Positions 7,872 through 15,980 of a stretch of DNA of 64,000 nucleotides are shown piece by piece. A model generated the notes under the pieces. That model worked only from the letters and a program-made list of their open reading frames with translations, searched no databases and was not told where the DNA came from. Every line of letters starts with the position of its first letter. Positions within the stretch are counted from its first letter, which is position 1. This DNA comes from DATAGZ01 sp036263455 (GTDB lineage Bacteria; Pseudomonadota; Alphaproteobacteria; Dongiales; Dongiaceae). The stretch covers positions 1 to 64,000 of the forward strand of contig DATAGZ010000017.1 of the NCBI GenBank assembly GCA_036263455.1, given 5' to 3'. Both the position numbers and the translations under genes were made by a program.

Positions 7872-8183
7872 TTAGGCGACGAACACGAAATCGCCGCTGG
7901 TCAAACTGCTGGATAGCACATTGCTCAGCCGAACTGTATCGAGCCCAAAAGTCAGTAGGGTATCGCCCCCACTCTGACTGATGGACAGATGCGCGAAGTC
8001 CGGAACCCCGAACACGCCATTAGAGATCTCGATATGGTCCGTACCGTGCAAGAAGTCGGTCACGACATCCTGCCCGTGGCTCACCACGAAGGTGTCGCTA
8101 TCCTTCCCGCCGGTCAGCGTGTCGTTGCCATTACGACCGTCCAGCCGATCGTTGCCGTCGGAGTTCGGCGGCAAGTTGGCCAT
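7872..8183 (-). pseudogene. C-terminal RTX (Ca-binding repeat) fragment
   Basis: The 103 residues carry degenerate nonapeptide repeats (GNDRLDGRNGNDTLTGGKDSD, read in pieces) and then the typical VVTDF...D.I...GV and LLTF..D.V.L segments that end type-I-secreted RTX proteins. A full RTX exoprotein needs a large N-terminal region, and none lies upstream: the frame is closed by TGA about 50 nt before the ATG. The ATG is placed too close to its GAAGGA to be a good start. It is therefore read as the tail of a lost secreted protein. A free-standing small Ca-binding protein is the less likely alternative. Confidence 0.6.
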
Positions 8184-8273
8184 TCCTTCACATAGAGTTC
8201 CGAAGGTAAAATTACGGCGCTTTTGACGCTTTTGATGCAGATTATGTCATTTTCTCATAATAGAACTAGGTGA

Positions 8274-8302
8274 TTGACATTATTGTCAAGATGTACTGAT
8301 AT
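8274..8302 (+). promoter_or_regulatory. Promoter with overlapping palindrome upstream of 8352 operon
   Basis: A perfect TTGACA (8274-8279) is followed after 17 nt by TGATAT (8297-8302), 50 nt before the GTG start at 8352. The -35 is one arm of a perfect inverted repeat TTGACA-TTAT-TGTCAA (8274-8289). A repressor bound there would block RNA polymerase. Confidence 0.45.
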
Positions 8303-8351
8303 GGGGCTGTGGCATCCCGAACATAAGATTGGCCAACCGTAGGACAAGCAT

Positions 8352-9533
8352 GTGAGCACCTTGGCATATGAACATATATCGGACAATGTCTGGGTTTTAT
8401 TGGTTCTGTGCGTTTTGACACTGGCGCTGCGCGCCATCGTCTCCTTTTATTATCGAGATCATGATCGCATTCTCGGACTTACTAAGCTTTCAGCGGTGGA
8501 GTCGGGCAAGTATTATAAAATGGCGGATTCGATACTTGCCCCTCTTCCTTTTCTTTGGTGCTGGGTCGATATTTTTATCGGGGTGCTTTTTGCCCATGCG
8601 ATTGGAAGTGTCTGGGCCTATGCGGCGCTTGTCGTTTTTGTGGGAGGCCGCTTTCGCGCCTTGCAAGAAGTTGGTCACAACGCGGTCCATTGCGCCCTAT
8701 GCCGCTCCCGGGATTGGCAATGGTTCCTTTCCGACTTTTTTTTTCAATTCCCAATATTTAAACGGGATATGCATTCGCGCTACATTACCCATGTCGTCGA
8801 GCATCACCGTAATCCCAATGTCGTAAGACGTGATCCTAATCTTGCGCGCGTAGCGGCTGGAGGAGTGGTGCCTGGGTTGTCCGCACCGCATTTCTTCCTG
8901 AAGCTTCTTTATCCCCTCACACTTGGCGGCTTCTGGGCCAATTTGAAATTGATGATGATCAATAGTTTCTTGGAAAATCGCTCCAAGCGCGGGTTGTTGG
9001 TTCGCTTTATCAGTTTAGCCACCGTAACGACGCTGATGGAGATCAGCGGAGGATATAAAGCAGTGCTCGCAGGATATATCCTTCCTCTTCTCATAACGTA
9101 TCCATTATATGCGTGGATATCGTTGCTGGCGGAGCATCGATGGTATGCGCCCTCCCATGCAATCGATCGGTTCTCGAGGGAGTGCGAGAATTGCCGGCCG
9201 ACAGACTTTCCAGGATTCTTGGGATGGATCACCCGTTGCTTGATCTTTCCGACATCTGATGCTTATCACTTGGCGCATTCTCTTTATCCTTATATCCGAT
9301 GGAACCATTTGCCGGCGATAGACCAAGCGCTCAAGCAGCAATCGCCTCGCGGGTATGCTCGCTATCGCAGTGAGGGATTGTTCTTCGCGAAACCTAGTGG
9401 CCCACCAGCCGCCCTTTCGGAATTGCGGGACAGGCTCGCAGGAAAAAATCACGTCATACTTGCCGAGTGGGCGAAGGAATTCGCGCTTTGCCCTCGCATG
9501 ACGTGCAGCGATCCACAAGCAAATAGCAGGTAA
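8352..9533 (+). CDS. Membrane fatty-acid-desaturase-like di-iron enzyme
   Basis: This 393-residue protein has four or so hydrophobic helices and three His clusters of the desaturase/hydroxylase superfamily: HNAVH (about 109), HVVEHHRNP (about 147), and a C-terminal HLAHSLYPYI (about 306). AEHRW (about 261) supplies a further His. These enzymes use two irons and O2 at the membrane to desaturate or hydroxylate acyl chains or small lipids. It starts at GTG (8352) with AGGA 8 nt upstream. It leads a four-gene operon with a HAD phosphatase, a nucleoside phosphorylase and a binding-protein-like gene, an unusual set. A role in membrane lipid housekeeping is possible, but the accessory context suggests tailoring of a specialised metabolite. 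Confidence 0.75.
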   Translation: MSTLAYEHISDNVWVLLVLCVLTLALRAIVSFYYRDHDRILGLTKLSAVESGKYYKMADSILAPLPFLWCWVDIFIGVLFAHAIGSVWAYAALVVFVGGRFRALQEVGHNAVHCALCRSRDWQWFLSDFFFQFPIFKRDMHSRYITHVVEHHRNPNVVRRDPNLARVAAGGVVPGLSAPHFFLKLLYPLTLGGFWANLKLMMINSFLENRSKRGLLVRFISLATVTTLMEISGGYKAVLAGYILPLLITYPLYAWISLLAEHRWYAPSHAIDRFSRECENCRPTDFPGFLGWITRCLIFPTSDAYHLAHSLYPYIRWNHLPAIDQALKQQSPRGYARYRSEGLFFAKPSGPPAALSELRDRLAGKNHVILAEWAKEFALCPRMTCSDPQANSR

Positions 9534-9537
9534 TCGT

Positions 9538-10215
9538 TTGGCCGACTTCGTCCTGTTGTTCGATTTAGATGGAACGATGGTGGATACCGATCGTTTCCAT
9601 CTCGCTGCCTATAATACCCTCCTCGCTCCCACGGGAAGGAGCGTAGATAATGAATATTATCGAAACCGTATCATGGGATTTCCCCACCATATCATAATGG
9701 CCGATCTGTTCCCCGAAGCCAGCACGGATTTGCGCAAGCAGCTAGCGGAAAAGAAAGAAAGCATCTTCCGAGATCTCCTTCAGGGCGCCACCCCTACTCA
9801 CGGATTAATCGAGGTCCTGGACGTTGCACGCACGGCATGCGTTCCCATGGGCGTAGTCACCAATGCTCCCCGTCTAAATGCCGATTTGATGCTGCGCACA
9901 CTAAAGCTGGAGAAATATTTCGATATCGTGGTTATTGGCGAGGAACTTCCGAATCCTAAGCCCCATCCCATGCCCTATCTCGTGGCGATGGAAGCATTGG
10001 GGGGCACGCAGCAACAAGCGTTGGCATTCGAAGATTCGCTCTCTGGAATCCAATCTGCAAGCAATGCGGGCATCGAGACCATAGGGATAGCGACAAATCT
10101 TCCGGCGGACGTCATGTGCCAAGAGGGAGCAAGTTTCGTCATTCAGGATTTTACAGCGCCCCAGCTCTGGCGCCACCTATCCATGCGTTCACCTTCATTT
10201 TCTTTGCGAGAATAA
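9538..10215 (+). CDS. HAD hydrolase, beta-phosphoglucomutase-like
   Basis: This 225-residue HAD subfamily IA protein has the nucleophile motif FDLDGTMVD (Asp9, Asp11), a helical cap (20-85), VVTNAPR with motif-II Thr, Lys in NPKPHPMPY and the final acidic motif FEDSLSGIQSA. This cap type is found in beta-phosphoglucomutase and sugar-phosphate phosphatases. A GH65 phosphorylase, whose product is typically beta-glucose-1-phosphate, is encoded at 12145-14520, so a mutase role is attractive but not proven. The start is TTG (9538), 4 nt after the desaturase stop; this frame and length fit the family, and no ATG lies close enough before Asp9. Confidence 0.75.
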   Translation: MADFVLLFDLDGTMVDTDRFHLAAYNTLLAPTGRSVDNEYYRNRIMGFPHHIIMADLFPEASTDLRKQLAEKKESIFRDLLQGATPTHGLIEVLDVARTACVPMGVVTNAPRLNADLMLRTLKLEKYFDIVVIGEELPNPKPHPMPYLVAMEALGGTQQQALAFEDSLSGIQSASNAGIETIGIATNLPADVMCQEGASFVIQDFTAPQLWRHLSMRSPSFSLRE

Positions 10216-10219
10216 GCAA

Positions 10220-11137
10220 ATGGCAAAATCCATTCCCTCCTCTCTAGGCATACTCGGCGGCAGCGGGCTGTATAACATGCCTGAAATCCGAAATGCGGAG
10301 TGGCTATACAGGGAATCTCCCTTTGGCGAACCATCGGATCATCTTCTTTCGGGAATTATTGACAACCGCTCGGTCAAGTTCATACCACGACATGGACGGA
10401 CCCATCGCCTGTCTCCTTCTGACATCAATTATCGCGCGAACATCGATGTCATGAAGAGATCCGGCTGTACAGAGCTTCTCTCTTTCAGCGCCGTAGGAAG
10501 CCTCCGCGAGGAGCTTAGCCCAGGAACCTTTGTAATCATCGATCAGTTCATCGACCGCACGACGCAGCGTGCGTGTAGCTTTTTTGGCTCTGGTGTCGTT
10601 GCTCACGTAGGTTTTTCCGATCCCGTCTGCAGTCGGCTTGGCGACATTGTCGAGGAAACCGCGCGGCATCTCGATATTCCGTATGTGCGCGGGGGGACCT
10701 ATCTTGTGATGGAGGGGCCTCAGTTTTCCACACGAGCGGAATCCTTTATACACAAGAGCTGGGGATGCTCGACCATTGGCATGACAGGCTTGCCCGAAGC
10801 TAAGCTAGCCCGGGAAGCTGAACTTTGTTACTGCTGTATTGCAATGATAACGGATTACGATTGCTGGCATGAGCGGTATCAGGCGGTCAGCGCGGATCAC
10901 GTCGCCGCGAGCATGGCAAATATTAGTAATAATGCGCAAAGGCTCTTAGCCGCTATCGCCAGCTCGCCCGATGTACATGATCCGTCATGCTCTTGCCATT
11001 TTGCCCTCGACAATGCCATTATGACGGCACCAGAGGCATACGATGCGGGTATGATGAAGAAGCTCGATGCGATCTGCGCGCGATTCAACTGCTCTCTCCC
11101 TTCTGCTATGAAGGATGAAGAAGAGCTCTCATCGTGA
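10220..11137 (+). CDS. 5'-methylthioadenosine/purine nucleoside phosphorylase family protein
   Basis: This 305-residue protein of the PNP/UDP (MTAP) family contains LGILGGSGLY at the N-terminus, FIPRHGRTHRLSPSDINYRAN (phosphate and purine site, read in two parts), FSAVGSLREE, the conserved LVMEGPQFSTRAES, GMTGLPEAKLAREAELCY and MITDYDCWH. Family members cleave MTA or purine nucleosides with phosphate to give the base and (methylthio)ribose-1-phosphate. Gly-Met-Thr in place of the Gly-Met-Thr/Ser of MTAP supports MTA use. MTA is released when S-adenosylmethionine donates an aminocarboxypropyl or aminopropyl group, so this could be salvage for such a step. It overlaps the next gene by four bases (GTGA). 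Confidence 0.8.
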   Translation: MAKSIPSSLGILGGSGLYNMPEIRNAEWLYRESPFGEPSDHLLSGIIDNRSVKFIPRHGRTHRLSPSDINYRANIDVMKRSGCTELLSFSAVGSLREELSPGTFVIIDQFIDRTTQRACSFFGSGVVAHVGFSDPVCSRLGDIVEETARHLDIPYVRGGTYLVMEGPQFSTRAESFIHKSWGCSTIGMTGLPEAKLAREAELCYCCIAMITDYDCWHERYQAVSADHVAASMANISNNAQRLLAAIASSPDVHDPSCSCHFALDNAIMTAPEAYDAGMMKKLDAICARFNCSLPSAMKDEEELSS

Positions 11138-12063
11138 AGCGTACTGCCGAAGTACGGCTTCTCGCCTATAGCTCCTTTGAAGAATATGAGCTTACCGATT
11201 ATCTATCCGCGTTGGCAAAAGACGTCCCCTCGATCGCTATAGATCTTGTCCGCATGCCCACAGCCGAGCTTAAGGCACGTCTCCTGGTGGAACGGGAATC
11301 CCCAAAGTTCGATTTGATCCTGGGCTGGGCGGCCTCGGCGATGTTCGATCCCGCGATACTGGAGCAGCTTGAGCCTCATGCCGCGCCCAACAGCAGGACG
11401 CTGCCTCCTTCTCATGTCGATGCTCAGGGGCGCTGGTTCGCGCCGACGGGCTTCAGTATAGGTTTTTGCATACACGATGAGTACCTGCATGCTCACAATC
11501 TTCCAAGGCCCAGAAGCTGGGAGGATTTGCTCGACCCTCGCCTGAAGGGTCACATTACTATGCCGTCGCCGCAGAGTTCTGGTGCAGCTTTTCTTATTCT
11601 ATGCACGCTTCTTCAGAAACAGGGAAAGAACGATGGCTGGGCGTATCTGGAGGCGTTGCATGCACAAATTGCCGATTATGGGCGCTCGGCGTGGCACCCT
11701 GTCGCCGCGGTTGGCAAGGGGCATTGCGGTGTCGCTATTTCGGTCGTGATTGCGGGGGCTCGCCAAATCCAGCTCGGCATGCCCGTCTCGCTCGTCCTGC
11801 CTGAAGATGGCAGTGGCTACGAACTCGAAGTCTTCGCCGCTGGCCGAACCAGCCGCTTCAAGCCCGAAGCACGGCAGGTGCTGGAGTGGCTCGTTTCTCC
11901 GCAGGCTCTTTCTATCTATAAGTCTTATAGAAAGGTCATTTTCCTGCCCCAAGCCGACGATATCCTGGATGATTCCAATATGTTTCCGATCGATATGACG
12001 TGGGCCACCAAGGAAAGATCGGCGATCCTGTCACACTGGGAAACCATAATGCGCTTGGCCTAG
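11134..12063 (+). CDS. ABC-type substrate-binding-protein fold without signal peptide
   Basis: This 309-residue protein has the fold pattern of iron/2-aminoethylphosphonate/polyamine binding proteins: EVRLLAYSSFEEYE at the first strand, FDLILGWAASAM, RWFAPTGFSIGFCIHDEYL, PRSWEDLLDPRLKGHITMPSPQSSG (in parts) and a C-terminal helix set ending LSHWETIM. Normal family members start with a signal peptide or lipobox. Here the first strand begins 6 residues after the GTG start and the upstream sequence is the overlapping phosphorylase gene, so the protein should be cytoplasmic. No permease or ATPase gene is near. It may act as a ligand sensor or carrier inside the cell, or be a repurposed enzyme. 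Confidence 0.65.
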   Translation: MKRTAEVRLLAYSSFEEYELTDYLSALAKDVPSIAIDLVRMPTAELKARLLVERESPKFDLILGWAASAMFDPAILEQLEPHAAPNSRTLPPSHVDAQGRWFAPTGFSIGFCIHDEYLHAHNLPRPRSWEDLLDPRLKGHITMPSPQSSGAAFLILCTLLQKQGKNDGWAYLEALHAQIADYGRSAWHPVAAVGKGHCGVAISVVIAGARQIQLGMPVSLVLPEDGSGYELEVFAAGRTSRFKPEARQVLEWLVSPQALSIYKSYRKVIFLPQADDILDDSNMFPIDMTWATKERSAILSHWETIMRLA

Positions 12064-12144
12064 AGCTTTCAGGTCTTAGGTGAGCGAAAGGAGCCGCGCC
12101 TACGTGGATGCGATTAAGTCTCCTTTTGAGGTTTGAAACCAGGA

Positions 12145-14520
12145 CTAAACCCTCAAAGTCACAGCAGAGTCCTGGGTTGTCAAAATCACTTCCTGATCAT
12201 GATGGTACAAGGAAAGGGTATCGCCTTCCACCAGGCGATAAGTAGTATCGCCTTGTTTATGGACGACTTCCAGGCAGCGCTTCGCGTACATAATGCGAAA
12301 GCGATAGCCTTGGCACCTGTTGGCTTGCCGGGGACGGAAATAAAGCCGGCCACCGAAGGTCCGCATGCCGGCAAACCCATGCACTATGCTCATCCAGCTT
12401 CCAGCGATCGACGCCATATGCAATCCATGGCCTGTATTGTCATGCAGGTCTTCGAGGTCTACCATGGCCGACTTCTTGAAATAATCGTAGGCTTTTTCCA
12501 TGATGTTGAGCTCGCTGGCCATGACGCTGAAAATGCCTGCCGATAGCGTAGAATCATGAACCGTTAACCGCTCATAGAAATCGAATGATCTGCGCACCGC
12601 TTCTTCGGAAAACTCGGAGGCAAGAAGGAAAAATGCGAGTATGGTGTCGGCCTGCTTGCAAACCTGATATCGATAGATCGTGAGGGGATGATAGTGCAAA
12701 AGCAGGGGATAATTACTCTGCGGTGTGCCAGCAAAGTCCCAGACCCGCTTATCCAGGAAGCTGTCGTCTTGCATATAAATGACGAGAGTTTCATCGTAAG
12801 GCAGATACATCCTGTCAGCCGCTTCCTGCCATGCCGTAACCTCCGTCTCTGAGAGGTCGATTTTTTGATATAGTGCTTCGAGTGCTTGTGCATGGTTATC
12901 CACAAGGAATTTCCATACGCTAGCGGCATAATGAAGATGGGCCTTCGCCATGACATTGGTGTAAAGGTTATTGTTAACCATCGCGGTATATTCATCTGGC
13001 CCCGTTACTTCATTGATACAGAATTTCCCCGCACGCCGGGGATTATAAAACCCGATATCGAGCCATATCCGCGCGGTTTCGAATAGCAGTTCGGCCGCAC
13101 CCTCGAGGAGCAAAGATGTATCTCCCGTCGCTTCTATATATTGCCGAACGGCATATGCTATATCGGCGTTGATATGATACTGCGCCGAGCCGCCCGGAAA
13201 GAACGCTGAGCATTCCTCCCCCTTGATTGTACGCCAAGGAAAAAGCGCACCGCGTGGATGGCCCATAACGTTGGCAACACGGCGTGCCCCATCTAAGCAC
13301 GCACAGCGATACTCCAGCATTTTGCGGGCAATGTCCGGGAGGGTAAAAATAAAAAATGGAAGAATAAAGATCTCTGCATCCCAGAAATAGTGTCCTTCAT
13401 ATCCTTCTCCGGTTTGACCTTTGGCGGCAACGGACGTTGTACCATCGCGTCCTGCCGCCTGAAGAAGCTGAAATACGTTGAACCGAACCGCTCGTTCGGC
13501 AAGCGCGTCGCCGTAAATCTCGACATTCGCTTTTTGCCAGAAATCGGATAGATAAATCGCTTGTTGCCTTCTCATTTCCCCAAAATTTTGGTCGACCGTC
13601 TTCGATAATTTTTGCTGCGTTCTTGCAATGAGCTCCTCCATTGGTGCCATTTTGCGGTCCGCCTGATACGCGACAAATTTTGCAAGGCTGACTTTTCCGC
13701 CCAGGGGCACAGAAAATTGAAAAATGTGCTCAATGGTTTCTTTCGAGGTATTTTTCTTTACTGGAGAGCCAGCGCCGTATTCCACGGCATGCCTCATCGC
13801 CACCGCGACACGGTGGCCACTGCGCGTTGCTCGTTGGAGAAAACCGTCACTGTCGCCCTCTGCAATGAATCCCTCAAACACGAGACTAGGGCGTGACATC
13901 GAAGCAGTGATTCGAGGGTCGTGAATACCCTCGGTGTTGGCGGAGCTGCTATCCGTGACCGATTTAAGGGTAGAGCGGATGGTGACATCGCCGGTAAAAT
14001 CCAAGGCAGTCACCGTAACGTGGGCGACCAGCAAACCATCGCCATCTATCTTGACCATGCGTTCGAAAACGAATTCTGCCGTCTGCCCATTAGGCGAGCG
14101 CCATATAACCGTCCGAACGAGCACGCCGTCGCGCAGATCAAGCCTGCGCTCATGATGCAAAACTTCGCCCGAGGATAGGGAAAACCATTGTCCCCCAATC
14201 GCCACTTCGATATGGGTCCCATCCGGAACGGGCACGCGCGTGTCGCTTTCCTCGGCAAATCCATGCAAGCGCTCATGATAGCGAATTGGAACGGTCTCGT
14301 AGACACCGTTGAGATGAACGACAGCGGCGTTAGAAGGAGTTTCCGAGAAAACTTCCTCCAGCACTCCGCGTACGCCAACGAAGCCATCGCCCAGCGTAAA
14401 AAGGGACTCGTTGCATGCCAATTTAGCCGAGTTGAAATCCTTTTCGGTAAGTACCCAAGGATCAAAGGAATCCCTTTCAGGCTTTTCAAGTACAGGGGAT
14501 AGTACAGATGTCTCACTCAT
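12145..14520 (-). CDS. Glycoside hydrolase family 65 disaccharide phosphorylase
   Basis: This 791-residue protein shows GH65 organisation: an N-terminal beta-sandwich opening with LACNESLFTLGDGFVGVRG, a linker, the (alpha/alpha)6 barrel with GHYFWDAEIFILPF, and the general acid Glu in NEVTGPDEYTAMVNNNLYT (about residue 485). A small C-terminal beta domain follows. GH65 enzymes phosphorolyse trehalose, maltose, kojibiose or nigerose to beta-glucose-1-phosphate, or run in reverse to build disaccharides. It is the last gene of a long operon with a hexose permease and amino-sugar genes and overlaps the permease by 4 nt. It may supply phosphorylated glucose or attach a sugar in synthesis. Linkage specificity cannot be read. 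Confidence 0.85.
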   Translation of the reverse strand: MSETSVLSPVLEKPERDSFDPWVLTEKDFNSAKLACNESLFTLGDGFVGVRGVLEEVFSETPSNAAVVHLNGVYETVPIRYHERLHGFAEESDTRVPVPDGTHIEVAIGGQWFSLSSGEVLHHERRLDLRDGVLVRTVIWRSPNGQTAEFVFERMVKIDGDGLLVAHVTVTALDFTGDVTIRSTLKSVTDSSSANTEGIHDPRITASMSRPSLVFEGFIAEGDSDGFLQRATRSGHRVAVAMRHAVEYGAGSPVKKNTSKETIEHIFQFSVPLGGKVSLAKFVAYQADRKMAPMEELIARTQQKLSKTVDQNFGEMRRQQAIYLSDFWQKANVEIYGDALAERAVRFNVFQLLQAAGRDGTTSVAAKGQTGEGYEGHYFWDAEIFILPFFIFTLPDIARKMLEYRCACLDGARRVANVMGHPRGALFPWRTIKGEECSAFFPGGSAQYHINADIAYAVRQYIEATGDTSLLLEGAAELLFETARIWLDIGFYNPRRAGKFCINEVTGPDEYTAMVNNNLYTNVMAKAHLHYAASVWKFLVDNHAQALEALYQKIDLSETEVTAWQEAADRMYLPYDETLVIYMQDDSFLDKRVWDFAGTPQSNYPLLLHYHPLTIYRYQVCKQADTILAFFLLASEFSEEAVRRSFDFYERLTVHDSTLSAGIFSVMASELNIMEKAYDYFKKSAMVDLEDLHDNTGHGLHMASIAGSWMSIVHGFAGMRTFGGRLYFRPRQANRCQGYRFRIMYAKRCLEVVHKQGDTTYRLVEGDTLSLYHHDQEVILTTQDSAVTLRV

Positions 14521-15755
14521 ATTTTTACCTCGCTGGCCCTATCGGAAATGCCCGTGATAGGTTTTGGGAACTTCACATAGAAGTAAAGAAATGCCGAAGC
14601 CCAGAAAAAGAAGGCGATCATGGCAAAGGCAACGCACCGATAGGAACCATCGAGGGAAATCCTATCGGCAAAATGCCCTATCAGATAGGACGCGCCTTGT
14701 GCCCCTATGGTTCCGGACATCAGGGCAATCGCCGACAACATCGAGCCATGTGCGGGCGCGGCATTCATCGAGAGACCAAGAATGATAGGAAAAAGAGCGC
14801 CGAGGCCGAAGCCGAACGCGAGATTAGATAGAGACAGAAAAACGTAACTGTGCGAGACCAGGATAGACAGCACGCCCGCTACAGCAATAGCCAGATAAAA
14901 AGCGAGCAGGGCTGCAGGCTGGAAGGCTCGCGCCAGCCAGCTATTGATAAGACGAGAAAAAGCCGTACCAATAAGAAAAAAGCTGAAACCTGTGCGCGCA
15001 TAGGATGTAGAAAGCCCTTTGACCTCGTGGGCATAGGTTACGAACCACACGTTATGTCCCCACTCGGCTGCGTGCAGGAATATGCTGGCTATCGCAAAGG
15101 AAATGAAAATGGGCTTGGTAAGCAGAAAGATATATCTGGCATTCGCTCTGCCTTGTTCCTTACTATACCCTTGTTCTCTTCCGCCGATATCCGCCGCCAA
15201 GGATAAAAGGATGACAATTAATAAAAGTGCGCCAGCCAGAAGAAAAATCATTCTCCAATTTCCGCTGAGCGGTCCTTTAAGGAAATCCATGCCGTTAATG
15301 AGCAGGGGGCTAGAAAAATACCCCATGCTCACGACGAAATCCATCAAGCTGAGATTCGAGGTTCGGTTGGCCGAGGCCATGCTACCGACTATCCCGTGGC
15401 CGGCCGTGAACAAAGCCCCCACCATGACTGCGAGCAGCGAGATGGAATATTTATAAGCCGCGATGCTTGTTGCGCTATAAAGGGAAAAGAGCAAGGCGAT
15501 CGATATCAGTAAGATGGCAATGAGCAATCGCTTGATGCCGAATATTTTGAAGAACCTCCCGCCTGCATAGGCGCCACAGAAAAACCCCAAAGACCAATAG
15601 AGATAAACGAAACTTGCGTTTTCATTCGACAATCCGAATTCCTGTTTAAGGTTCGGAAGTACGGTCCCCGTCACGGTACCTAGAAGCCCGAGAACGAAGA
15701 AGAGGATACCTATGGTCGTTAGGGTAACGGCGATACTGCCTTTACTTGCTGCCAT
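14517..15755 (-). CDS. MFS hexose permease (FucP/GlcP-like)
   Basis: The product is a 12-helix major-facilitator protein of 412 residues with the sugar-permease style N-terminus SIAVTLTTIGILFFVLGLLG, the PNLKQEFGLSNENASFVY loop and the paired LGFGLGALFPIILGLSMN helix near the end. ATG at 15755 is chosen because AAGGAGAAT sits 9 nt upstream. The same frame stays open for 64 more codons encoding another hydrophobic stretch (see 15756-15980). The neighbours are an aldose epimerase and a GH65 phosphorylase, which fits uptake of glucose or a related hexose. The Bacillus ntdABC amino-sugar operon likewise ends with an MFS glucose permease. Confidence 0.75.
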   Translation of the reverse strand: MAASKGSIAVTLTTIGILFFVLGLLGTVTGTVLPNLKQEFGLSNENASFVYLYWSLGFFCGAYAGGRFFKIFGIKRLLIAILLISIALLFSLYSATSIAAYKYSISLLAVMVGALFTAGHGIVGSMASANRTSNLSLMDFVVSMGYFSSPLLINGMDFLKGPLSGNWRMIFLLAGALLLIVILLSLAADIGGREQGYSKEQGRANARYIFLLTKPIFISFAIASIFLHAAEWGHNVWFVTYAHEVKGLSTSYARTGFSFFLIGTAFSRLINSWLARAFQPAALLAFYLAIAVAGVLSILVSHSYVFLSLSNLAFGFGLGALFPIILGLSMNAAPAHGSMLSAIALMSGTIGAQGASYLIGHFADRISLDGSYRCVAFAMIAFFFWASAFLYFYVKFPKPITGISDRASEVKI

Positions 15756-15980
15756 GGGAATATTCTCCTTCTTCATATGGAAAGTATAGTGCCATTCGAG
15801 AATCGGTGCTGGGGGAGCAGGCCGTCGTTTTGAGCCATAGGCGACAAGCAGCCATAAAACGGCCATGAAGGGGGGAACAATGGCTAGCGTCCCTAGCGCA
15901 TTGACTAGCCTGATCCATTTTCGCAACAGGCCAAGGAGCATTGGCATTAATGCTCATATTCTCCCCATGCGGGAATAACG
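15756..15980 (-). other. Spacer with an in-frame hydrophobic open stretch
   Basis: The 225 nt between the epimerase stop and the permease ATG encode, in the permease frame from ATG at 15947, MPMLLGLLRKWIRLVNALG and a further hydrophobic run ending LLVAYGSKRRPAPPAP. It could be an extra membrane helix on the permease or a separate small membrane peptide; a second ATG in another frame at 15956 has GGGAGAAT before it. The internal AAGGAG at 15770 suggests the permease itself starts later. Confidence 0.3.

Noticed and set aside
7872..8183. Complete type-I-secreted toxin
   Set aside because: Only the C-terminal repeat region exists; there is no N-terminal effector domain and no secretion genes adjacent.
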